Of a DNA stretch of 54,917 nucleotides, positions 33,133-40,109 are shown piece by piece (the stretch's first letter is position 1; every line of letters starts with the position of its first letter). The stretch spans positions 1 through 54,917 of the forward strand of contig JANYBT010000008.1 of NCBI GenBank assembly GCA_025360645.1. Direction: 5' to 3'. This DNA comes from Acidobacteriaceae bacterium. Its GTDB lineage: Bacteria; Acidobacteriota; Terriglobia; Terriglobales; Acidobacteriaceae. Both the position numbers and the translations under genes were made by a program. The notes under the pieces are model-generated. The model made no database searches, was not told where the DNA came from, and saw nothing but the letters and a program-made list of their open reading frames with translations.

Positions 33133-33867
33133 ATGATTTCGTCCTCCCCAAAGCTACGATACAGTCTGGCGGCGGTGGTGCTGGCGTGTTTGTATGCGGC
33201 ACCCCTCTGGAGTCAGGAACTTCTGACCGTCACAGGCAGAGTGGAAGTGGCGGTAGTCGGCAAAGCGCGCGGAGTGGAGAACAGAAGCGCAGTGGTGTGG
33301 CTCACCCCACTCAACAATTCTGGGGTGAAGTTTCGGGACAATCCGGATTCGCACCTGCGTCTGGTGCAGCACGGCAAGGCGTTCGAGCCCCACTTACTGG
33401 TGGTGCCAGTGGGGGCGGAGGTCGAGTTTCCCAACCATGACCCATTCTTCCATAATGTGTTTTCTCTATTTGAGGGTAAGCGCTTCGACTTGGGCCTCTA
33501 CGAGGCGGGGGGCTCACGGCTGGTTCACTTTGACCGGCTTGGCATTAGTTATATCTTCTGCAACATCCATCCCGAAATGAGCGCGGTGGTCATCGCGTTG
33601 AGCACGCCGTATTATGCGGTTTCCAACCGAAGCGGCGAGTTTTCGATTGGGGAGGTTCCGCCGGGACGGTACATGCTTCAGATCTGGGACGAAGCGGCCA
33701 TCCCGGAGTCATTGAAATCGGGGTCGCGGGAAGTGACTCTCTCTGCGGCAGCCCAATCGCTGGGAGTCATCCATCTGACCGCGGCGGCCCCAGTTCGGCC
33801 GCCGCATAAAGACAAGTACGGACGAGACTACGACGCGCCGAAACCGGGAAACCCCATCTATCATTAG
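33133..33867 (+). CDS. Exported cupredoxin with regulatory-like domain (copy B)
   Basis: A 244-residue protein with a signal peptide (residues 1-28) starting six bases after the porin stop. The cupredoxin ligands are His107 in DPFFHNVFS, and Cys143, His146 and Met149 in FCNIHPEM, the same Cys-x-x-His-x-x-Met loop as in copy A. A short strand domain follows (YAVSNRSGEFSIGEVPPGRYMLQIWDE), similar to the C-terminal domain of copy A, and the tail is Pro- and Lys-rich. Overall identity with copy A appears low, so they are old paralogues or bind different partners. It is the last gene of the 28.1-33.9 kb group. Confidence 0.85.
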   Translation: MISSSPKLRYSLAAVVLACLYAAPLWSQELLTVTGRVEVAVVGKARGVENRSAVVWLTPLNNSGVKFRDNPDSHLRLVQHGKAFEPHLLVVPVGAEVEFPNHDPFFHNVFSLFEGKRFDLGLYEAGGSRLVHFDRLGISYIFCNIHPEMSAVVIALSTPYYAVSNRSGEFSIGEVPPGRYMLQIWDEAAIPESLKSGSREVTLSAAAQSLGVIHLTAAAPVRPPHKDKYGRDYDAPKPGNPIYH

Positions 33868-33927
33868 GCCGAAGCCGACGGGCCGGAGTCGACGGGCCGG
33901 AGCGCTGCGGCGTCTTCAGGCGGCTGT

Positions 33928-34548
33928 TCAGTTTCGATCGGCTGGATCTTTGGTCGGCTTCGGGTTAATCACGAGATGAAAAAGGTTGCTGAGCAGCCGC
34001 TGACCGTGGGTAGTGAGAATTGACTCGGGATGAAACTGGACACCGTACACGGGCAATTTCTTGTGGGCCACGGCCATGACGATTGAGCCGCAATTCGCGA
34101 TGACCTCCAGTTCGCTGGGCAGAGTGAGCGCGGCCAGCGAGTGATAACGCCCGACTTCGATTTCTTCGGGAAGGCCATCAAACAGCGGATGTTGAGTGTG
34201 TCGAATCCGAGATTTCTTGCCGTGAACAATCTCGCCGGCGGGGCCCACCACACCCCCCAGAGCGGTCACAATGGCCTGGTGGCCGAGGCACACACCGAAC
34301 AGCGGAAACCTTCCGGCAGCAGCACGAATCAGATCCACGCAGCAGCCCGCATCCTCGGGCGCGCCTGGGCCGGGAGACAAGACAATCAGCCGGGTTTGCC
34401 GGGCTGCGGCAATCGCCACTGCGTCGGGCGCTGTAATGCTGTTGCGATGGACTTCGACCTCCGCTCCCAGGACGCACAACGCGTCCACCAGATTGAAGGT
34501 GAAGGAGTCGAAGTTATCGATGAACAGCAGATGAGGTTTACCGGCCAT
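33928..34548 (-). CDS. trpG: Anthranilate synthase glutaminase subunit TrpG
   Basis: A 206-residue class I glutamine amidotransferase that gives ammonia to TrpE. The start at 34548 (MAGKPHLLFIDNFDSF) overlaps the trpE end by 11 bases. The nucleophile Cys is in FGVCLGHQAIV, and the His-Glu pair is in VQFHPESILTT. GPGAPEDAGCC and the HGKKSRI and YHSLAAL motifs are typical for TrpG/PabA. It could also serve folate (PabA role), as in species with one shared subunit, because no other pab gene is visible. It is the last gene of the attenuated aroF-trpE-trpG operon. Confidence 0.93.
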   Translation of the reverse strand: MAGKPHLLFIDNFDSFTFNLVDALCVLGAEVEVHRNSITAPDAVAIAAARQTRLIVLSPGPGAPEDAGCCVDLIRAAAGRFPLFGVCLGHQAIVTALGGVVGPAGEIVHGKKSRIRHTQHPLFDGLPEEIEVGRYHSLAALTLPSELEVIANCGSIVMAVAHKKLPVYGVQFHPESILTTHGQRLLSNLFHLVINPKPTKDPADRN

Positions 34549-36157
34549 GGTCGCTTCCAGCGCTAGGTGTCGCGCTCTGACGATTGGCGCGGGCGATGGC
34601 ACGGAGCACCGCTTCGGCTTTGCGGCGAGTTTCATCGGCTTCGAGAGCGGGGACCGAGTCATAGACTACGCCAGCCCCGGCGCGCACCCGAGCCACCCCG
34701 TCCTTTACCAAAGCTGAGCGAATCACAATCGCCGTATCAAAACTGCCATCACCGCGCAGATAGCCGACCGCGCCGCCATAAGGACCGCGGCGACCTAGTT
34801 CATATTTGCGCAAGAGTTGCATGGCGCAAATCTTGGGTGCGCCGGTGAGCGTCCCCATGTTCATGCTGGCCTGGTAAGCATGAAGAGCGTCGAGGCCATC
34901 GCGCAACTCGCCGCACACGCGCGATACCAGATGCATGACGTGCGAATATCGCCCGACGCGCAGCAACTCGGCGACGAAGCGAGTGCCGGGCTTGCTGACC
35001 CGGGCCACATCGTTGCGGGCCAGGTCCACCAGCATCATGTGCTCGGCATTTTCCTTGGTGTCAAGACGGAGTTCCACTTCCAATCGGCTGTCCAGATCCG
35101 GGTTCACGGACCCATCGGGATGCAATCCCCGGGGGCGGGTTCCGGCGATAGGCGAGATTTCCACCTGGCGGGAGTGACCGTCCACCTTTACTGCCGACTC
35201 AGGAGAAGCACCGAACAAAACAAAGTCGCCCGCGTTGACATAGAAGAGGTAAGGGCTGGGATTGAGCGTGCGAAGCGATTCGTACGACAAAAAGGGGTCG
35301 GCACAAGGCAGGGAGAAGGTTCGTGAAGGCACGATTTGAAAAACGTCTCCAACCACGATGTGCTGCTGCAAGGCTTGGACGGTGCGCTCAAACTCCTCGT
35401 CGGAGTGATCCACGTGGACTGCGGCCAAGCTGTCAGCTGCTCCCGAGCCAATTGTCGGCAGAGGATCCTCCACTTTGACTTCGCTGGCGGCGTCACTTAT
35501 GGCGGTCACCGTTTGCACGGCTGAATAATAGTTCGCACCGGCAAATTCGCCGCCAAAGACGTTCACCACCACGAATGCTCGTTGCGCCAGATGGTCAATC
35601 ACCAGCAGTTGATCGGCGAGATAGAAGAGGAAATCTGGAAAGCTGTCGCCAGAGTTAGGTTCGGGCAGCGGCTCGAACTGTTCCACGAGATCGTAAGCGA
35701 AGATGCCAGCGAGAAAAACGGCCTCGGGGAGATCCGAGGTCTCCGGCGTCAATGCCTGGGCGATGGTCCGCAGAACCGTGAGCACGGAGGGCGCGTGAAG
35801 GCGTTCCTGCTCGTCGCTCAGGCCGATTACCTTTGACACCATCAGGCACAACTCATCACGAGAGAGTTGCGGGGTGAACGTCGCCAATTCTTGTTGCAAG
35901 AACGGCAGGACGCTCCGGCCATTGCTGTTCAACGCCCTTACCATCACGGAGGGCCCGCGGCAGATGATTTCTAGCGCAGAGGACAGCACCAGCAGGCTTT
36001 TCTGCGTCTGGCGGCTGCTGGGTTCGGCAGACTCCAGCAGGACGGTGTGGGGCCGCCGGCCACCTTGGGTCAGCCGGCGAAACACGGCGAGCAGCGAAGG
36101 CACGGTATCCAGCCGCTTGACCAGCGACCGCACTCCACCCTCAGCGAGCGGCGTCAT
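34538..36157 (-). CDS. trpE: Anthranilate synthase component I TrpE
   Basis: A 539-residue chorismate-using subunit that forms anthranilate with ammonia from TrpG. The N-terminal region has the tryptophan-feedback motif LLESAE, followed by a stretch (KSLLVLSSALEIICRGPSV) that closely follows the enterobacterial type of TrpE. The catalytic region has IVPSRTFSLPC, LFGASPES, PIAGTRPRG, ENAEHMMLVDLARND, MNMGTLTGAPK and YGGAVGYLRGDGSFDTAIVIR. The ATG at 36157 shares one base with the aroF stop (TGATG), so translation is coupled. The long open frame upstream is antisense-like and not used. Regulation: feedback by Trp at the enzyme and transcription attenuation at 37.2 kb. Confidence 0.95.
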   Translation of the reverse strand: MTPLAEGGVRSLVKRLDTVPSLLAVFRRLTQGGRRPHTVLLESAEPSSRQTQKSLLVLSSALEIICRGPSVMVRALNSNGRSVLPFLQQELATFTPQLSRDELCLMVSKVIGLSDEQERLHAPSVLTVLRTIAQALTPETSDLPEAVFLAGIFAYDLVEQFEPLPEPNSGDSFPDFLFYLADQLLVIDHLAQRAFVVVNVFGGEFAGANYYSAVQTVTAISDAASEVKVEDPLPTIGSGAADSLAAVHVDHSDEEFERTVQALQQHIVVGDVFQIVPSRTFSLPCADPFLSYESLRTLNPSPYLFYVNAGDFVLFGASPESAVKVDGHSRQVEISPIAGTRPRGLHPDGSVNPDLDSRLEVELRLDTKENAEHMMLVDLARNDVARVSKPGTRFVAELLRVGRYSHVMHLVSRVCGELRDGLDALHAYQASMNMGTLTGAPKICAMQLLRKYELGRRGPYGGAVGYLRGDGSFDTAIVIRSALVKDGVARVRAGAGVVYDSVPALEADETRRKAEAVLRAIARANRQSATPSAGSDHGR

Positions 36158-37173
36158 CAGGCGAGAACCTTTCCCGCAGCTTCTACAAAGGGTTTGATGG
36201 AGGCCATCAAAGCGGCAAACTCGTGGGGATAGAGCGATTGGTGACCGTCGGACAAAGCCTTGCGCGGGTCGGGATGAACTTCGACGATGATACCGTCGGC
36301 ACCTACAGCCGCGGCAGCTCGCGCCAGAGGAATGACCAGCTCGCGCACGCCAGTACCGTGACTGGGATCCACTAACACAGGCAGATGCGACTTCCACTTG
36401 ATATAAGCGACAGCATTCAGGTCGAGGGTGTTACGCGTAGCCGTCTCGAAGGTGCGAATACCACGCTCGCAGAGAATTACATTCTCGTTGCCAGCGGCGA
36501 CAATGTACTCGGCGGCGAGCAAAAACTCCTCAATGGTGGCCGCCAGACCGCGCTTGAGGATGACAGGCTTGCGAGTCCGCCCGAGCGCCTTCAGTAAGGT
36601 GAAATTATGCATGTTGCGAGCCCCCACCTGATAAGCAGCGACGTAGGGCTCCATCAAGTCGACATCGTGGCCATCCACGATCTCAGAGACGACGGGCAAG
36701 CCGGTTTGCTCGGAGACCGACTTCAGCATCTTCAGGCCGTCTTCGCCGTGACCCTGGAAGCTGTAGGGACTGCTACGCGGCTTGAAGGCGCCGCCCCGCA
36801 TCAAGTGCGCGCCGTTGGCCTTGACCGCCTGGGCCGCAGCCAGAAGTTGTTCCGGCGTCTCCACTGCACACGGCCCCGCAATGACGACGAAGCGCTGGCC
36901 TCCGATCGGGACGTTGCCGACATTCACGACTGAATCGTGGGGATGGAGCTCGCGACCGACGAGCTTGTAAGGAGTCAGAATGGGCTTGAGCGACTCGACC
37001 GCGGGATGGCTGGCCAAGTTAAGCTCGCGCAGGACGCGTTCGTCGCCGAGAGCACCGATGACCACTCGTTCCACTCCGGGCATATGGAGCGGCTTCAGAC
37101 CGAGGCGCTCGATGTCGGCGAGAATTTCTTGAGCGTCAGCTTCGGTAGCCGTAGGCTTCAGTACGATAATCAT
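36157..37173 (-). CDS. aroF: 3-Deoxy-7-phosphoheptulonate (DAHP) synthase, class I-beta
   Basis: A 338-residue DAHP synthase, the first step of aromatic amino acid synthesis from PEP and erythrose 4-phosphate. Residues 1-75 ([18 protein letters not shown]...GDER) form a ferredoxin-like regulatory domain as in the Thermotoga enzyme; the barrel has GPCAVE (metal-binding Cys), [24 protein letters not shown] and DPSHGTG. With its placement before trpE and behind a Trp-reading attenuator, this isozyme is presumably controlled by tryptophan at transcription. An AAAGGGA site precedes ATG 37173. It is the first structural gene of the operon. Confidence 0.95.
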   Translation of the reverse strand: MIIVLKPTATEADAQEILADIERLGLKPLHMPGVERVVIGALGDERVLRELNLASHPAVESLKPILTPYKLVGRELHPHDSVVNVGNVPIGGQRFVVIAGPCAVETPEQLLAAAQAVKANGAHLMRGGAFKPRSSPYSFQGHGEDGLKMLKSVSEQTGLPVVSEIVDGHDVDLMEPYVAAYQVGARNMHNFTLLKALGRTRKPVILKRGLAATIEEFLLAAEYIVAAGNENVILCERGIRTFETATRNTLDLNAVAYIKWKSHLPVLVDPSHGTGVRELVIPLARAAAAVGADGIIVEVHPDPRKALSDGHQSLYPHEFAALMASIKPFVEAAGKVLA

Positions 37174-37194
37174 GCAATTCCCTTTCGATAAGGC

Positions 37195-37227
37195 TGCAAA
37201 AATGGAAAAGCCCGCACGAGGCGGGCT
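37195..37227 (-). terminator. Attenuator terminator before aroF
   Basis: In the RNA the stem AGCCCGC and GCGGGCU (37209-37227) closes a five-base loop and is followed by UUUUCCAUUUUUG, an intrinsic terminator 22 bases upstream of the aroF start. Its 5' arm, GCCCGC at 37221-37226, is exactly complementary to GCGGGC at 37260-37265 inside the leader peptide gene, so an antiterminator can form. UUCACAG just before the terminator also matches CUGUGAA at the leader start. Confidence 0.85.
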
Positions 37228-37248
37228 GTGAAATCATTCCTGACGTAG

Positions 37249-37314
37249 TTACGCGCAGGGCCCGCTATGCTTGTCGGGACACCACCACTGGCGCTGAGTG
37301 GGCTTCACAGTCAT
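37249..37314 (-). CDS. trpL: trp leader peptide, 21 residues with tandem Trp
   Basis: The frame ATG 37314 to TAA 37249 codes for 21 residues that begin MTVKPTQRQ, then have two Trp codons in tandem (residues 10-11) and then CPDKHSGPCA. It lies between a good promoter and the attenuator terminator of aroF-trpE-trpG, which is the classical arrangement for ribosome-mediated attenuation. When Trp-tRNA is short, a ribosome stalled on codons 10-11 leaves the GCGGGC at 37260-37265 free to pair with the terminator arm and transcription goes on. There is no Shine-Dalgarno site: the promoter puts the transcript start at or a few bases before the ATG, as in the leaderless trpL of Sinorhizobium. Too short for usual gene finders. 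Confidence 0.8.
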   Translation of the reverse strand: MTVKPTQRQWWCPDKHSGPCA

Positions 37315-37322
37315 GAATCTTG

Positions 37323-37351
37323 AAAGTACCCGGTGGCAGGCGGGATGTCAA
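37323..37351 (-). promoter_or_regulatory. Promoter of the trpL-aroF-trpE-trpG transcript
   Basis: On the minus strand, TTGACA (37346-37351) and TACTTT (37323-37328) are separated by exactly 17 bases. Eight bases lie between the -10 box and the leader ATG at 37314, so the mRNA begins zero to a few bases before the start codon. Confidence 0.7.
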
Positions 37352-37370
37352 CAAGCCACGAGGGAGTGTA

Positions 37371-37410
37371 GACAAAAAGAAGCCCGCAATCCTTGTGGAC
37401 TGCGGGCTTC
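37371..37410 (-). terminator. Intrinsic terminator of cspA
   Basis: The inverted repeat GAAGCCCGCA (37379-37388) and TGCGGGCTTC (37401-37410) makes a ten-pair stem followed on the minus strand by TCTTTTTGTC. It separates cspA from the trp promoter 20 bases further on. Confidence 0.85.
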
Positions 37411-37436
37411 GGTGCTTGCGTTAGGGCTGGAGCGAA

Positions 37437-37637
37437 CTACACAGCCTGAACGTTTTCGGCCTGGAAACCTTTCGGCCCCTTGGTCACTTCGAACTGCACG
37501 GTCTGGCCCTCTTGCAGGCTGCGGAAGCCGCCCGCCTGAATCGCCGAGAAGTGCACAAATACGTCTTCGCCGGTCTGACGGCTGATGAAGCCAAAGCCTT
37601 TGGCGTCGTTAAACCATTTCACTGTTCCTTGTTCCAT
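37437..37637 (-). CDS. cspA: Cold-shock protein (CspA family)
   Basis: A 66-residue single cold-shock domain, an RNA chaperone that melts mRNA structure. Both RNA-binding motifs are present: KGFGFI and VFVHF, with the KWFND start and the ENVQ end typical of the family. An AGGA site precedes ATG 37637. A promoter candidate at 37757-37785 would give a 5' leader of over 100 bases, as is usual for cold-induced csp mRNAs. A strong terminator follows. Confidence 0.96.
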   Translation of the reverse strand: MEQGTVKWFNDAKGFGFISRQTGEDVFVHFSAIQAGGFRSLQEGQTVQFEVTKGPKGFQAENVQAV

Positions 37638-37756
37638 TGTTGTTCCTATTTCTGTGTTAAATTTCTGCCGAGAAGATCTTGGGCGGTGAGAAGAGGTGTC
37701 GCCGGTTAGCGGAACCGATTGTCAACTGCGTGGAATCAAACTTAGCTGATACCGAT

Positions 37757-37785
37757 AAGATACACCGTTGCGCGAAAAGATTCAA
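37757..37785 (-). promoter_or_regulatory. Candidate cspA promoter
   Basis: On the minus strand, TTGAAT (37780-37785) and TATCTT (37757-37762) lie 17 bases apart. Transcription from about 37750 would give a leader of roughly 113 bases before the cspA start. Confidence 0.4.
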
Positions 37786-37931
37786 GTTTTTTCAGGCCAG
37801 GACTGGCGATGAGGACACCTGCTTCCCCCTCCTCAATCCTTGCCGACTCTGCCTATGTCACATTTTGCACGACGGCCATCACATAATATATTGTCGCTTC
37901 GGTGCGACACTGGGATTATCTTCGCTGACAG

Positions 37932-40106
37932 ATGGGAAGATCTGCCCCTCGAGGGACGATGATTTTGCCCCTTACCAAGGCGACGACCGGAGGCTGCGTG
38001 GCGGCGATCACAATCCAACCAGACCCGAAAGATGCCGCACTGGAGCTATTGCGCACGGCTGTAGGCTCAAACGTTGCCGATTTTCGCCTTGGTCAGTGGG
38101 AGGCCATCGAAGCACTTCTTCGCCGGGAGCGGCTGCTGGTCGTGCAGAGAACCGGCTGGGGCAAAAGTGTTGTGTATTTTCTGGCGTCCCGACTGTTGCG
38201 GCAACGCGGAGCGGGATGCACTTTGCTGGTTTCGCCGCTGCTCTCGCTCATGCGCAATCAGATCGAAGCGGCAAAGCGGATCGGGGTTCGCGCAGAAACC
38301 ATCAACTCCGAAAACAGCGCCGAGTGGGAAACCATTAAGAGGGACCTATCCCAGAACCGCGTCGACGTCCTCCTTATTTCTCCGGAGCGGCTTGCCAATG
38401 ACGATTTCGTCCGTCGCTGTCTTTTGCCAATCGCAGGCCGAGCTGGTCTGCTGGTGGTGGACGAGGCACACTGCATCTCCGATTGGGGACACGACTTTCG
38501 TCCGGACTATCAACGAATCGTCCGCCTGTTGCAGGCGCTTCCGAAAAACGTTCCGGTATTAGCGACCACGGCCACCGCGAACCGTCGCGTAGTGGCCGAT
38601 GTCGAAAAACAGATGGGGCCGAATTTGCGAACGATGCGCGGCCCGCTGGCCCGGACCAGTCTGAGTCTGCAGAACATCATGCTTCCTGCGCCAGAGGCGC
38701 GGATGGCGTGGATTGCGGACCAGGTGCCGAACTTCGCCGGAACTGGCATCATCTATGTATTGACCAAGCGAGATGCACGCACTTTGGCTGGCTGGCTGCA
38801 ATCGAGAGGGATTGATGCGCAGCCTTATCACAGCGGCTTGAAGCCGCACGAGCGGCTGGATATGGAAGATGCTTTACTGCAGAATCGAGTGAAAGCGCTA
38901 GTCGCCACAGTGGCCCTGGGGATGGGATTTGACAAGCCGGATCTAGGGTTTGTCATTCACTTTCAAAGACCCGCGTCGGTGATCCACTACTACCAGCAGG
39001 TAGGGCGCGCGGGACGAGCTCTCGAACATGCGCATGGAATCCTGCTAGGCGGCGAAGAAGATGACGAAATTGCGGATTACTTTATTCGCACCGCATTTCC
39101 GACAGAGGATGAAATCGAAGAAGTTCTGTGGATCTTGCGTGATTCCGATGGTCCCGTGAAGTTGGGGGCCCTTGAAAATCGGGTGAATTTGAGCTCAGGC
39201 ACGCTGCGGAATGTTCTGAAGTTTCTGCTCGTCGAGTCGCCTTCGCCCATTCGAAAATCGGAAGCTGGATTTGTTTTGAATCCGGTGCGCTGGACCATCC
39301 CCGCAGTGAGGATGGAGCAGATCACATCGCTGCGGCGCATTGAACAGAAGCGCATGCAAGAATACATGGCAACCAGCGAATGCTTGATGCAATTTCTCGT
39401 GCGAGAATTGGATGACCGCAGCGCCGCTCGGTGCGGCAAATGCGTGAACTGCCGTGGCCAGGGTCTACCCACGCAACCGCCTGAGGAGTTGGAAAAAGCA
39501 GCCCTTGCATTCTTAAGCGGCGATGCATTCCATATCGTTCCGAGACAGAGATGGCCGGGCGCACCAGGCTTTGAAGGCCAGCGCGGGATGATTGCCGAGG
39601 AACTGCGGACGAGCCCCGGGCGCGCGCTGTGCCACTGGGGCGATCCCGATCTTGGCAAACTGGTTCGAACAGCCAAGTGGCAAACCGGAAAGTTCTCAGA
39701 ACGGTTGGTGGAGGCGGCTGCGGAGTTGATCCGCCAGCAGTGGTGCCCCCAGCCTCCACCTCTGTGGGTCACCTGCGTACCGTCCCAGCGTCACCCAACC
39801 CTTGTGCCCGATTTCGCGCGGAGATTGGCCGAAGCGCTAGGCATTTCGTTCGTTGAATGCATTCGACAGATCAAAGAGACAGCGCCCCAGAAAACTCTGC
39901 AAAACACGAGCCATCAAGCACACAATCTGGAGCATTCCTTCGAAGTGGATCGACGACTCACGCGACATGAGCCAGTCTTGTTGGTGGATGATATGGTGGA
40001 TTCGCGGTGGACCATGACCGTGCTGGGAGCGAAACTACGGCAGGCGGGAAGCGGGCCGGTGTATCCTTTTGCTCTCGCCGACAGTTCCCATGAAGGAGAC
40101 AACTAA
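37932..40106 (+). CDS. RecQ-type helicase fused to a ComF-like phosphoribosyltransferase domain
   Basis: A 724-residue protein. Residues 40-385 are a RecQ helicase core: motif 0 FRLGQWEAI, a Walker A of unusual form RTGWGKS (72-78), DEAH at 177-180 within VVDEAHCISDWGHDFRPDY, ATTATA, and the arginine-finger motif QQVGRAGR (356-362). A zinc-binding part follows (CGKCVNC, 501-507). There is no HRDC domain. Instead residues about 560-720 resemble a type I phosphoribosyltransferase of the ComF kind: WVTCVPSQRHPTLVPDFARRLAEALG and the PRPP loop PVLLVDDMVDSRWTMT (681-696). ATG 37932 is used; ATG 37959 and GTG 37998 (behind GGAGG) are possible. The dprA gene begins four bases after the stop. A helicase plus PRTase plus DprA recalls the competence set ComFA, ComFC, DprA. 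The gene may serve DNA uptake, repair or defence. Confidence 0.85.
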   Translation: MGRSAPRGTMILPLTKATTGGCVAAITIQPDPKDAALELLRTAVGSNVADFRLGQWEAIEALLRRERLLVVQRTGWGKSVVYFLASRLLRQRGAGCTLLVSPLLSLMRNQIEAAKRIGVRAETINSENSAEWETIKRDLSQNRVDVLLISPERLANDDFVRRCLLPIAGRAGLLVVDEAHCISDWGHDFRPDYQRIVRLLQALPKNVPVLATTATANRRVVADVEKQMGPNLRTMRGPLARTSLSLQNIMLPAPEARMAWIADQVPNFAGTGIIYVLTKRDARTLAGWLQSRGIDAQPYHSGLKPHERLDMEDALLQNRVKALVATVALGMGFDKPDLGFVIHFQRPASVIHYYQQVGRAGRALEHAHGILLGGEEDDEIADYFIRTAFPTEDEIEEVLWILRDSDGPVKLGALENRVNLSSGTLRNVLKFLLVESPSPIRKSEAGFVLNPVRWTIPAVRMEQITSLRRIEQKRMQEYMATSECLMQFLVRELDDRSAARCGKCVNCRGQGLPTQPPEELEKAALAFLSGDAFHIVPRQRWPGAPGFEGQRGMIAEELRTSPGRALCHWGDPDLGKLVRTAKWQTGKFSERLVEAAAELIRQQWCPQPPPLWVTCVPSQRHPTLVPDFARRLAEALGISFVECIRQIKETAPQKTLQNTSHQAHNLEHSFEVDRRLTRHEPVLLVDDMVDSRWTMTVLGAKLRQAGSGPVYPFALADSSHEGDN

Positions 40107-40109
40107 GCA

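Noticed and set aside
33877-33905. Direct repeat gacgggccggag after the second cupredoxin
   Set aside because: Only two short GC-rich copies; too little to call an operator or terminator.
37679-38338. 219-codon frame overlapping the RecQ start
   Set aside because: It lies in another frame over the conserved helicase and the cspA promoter region and has no domain.
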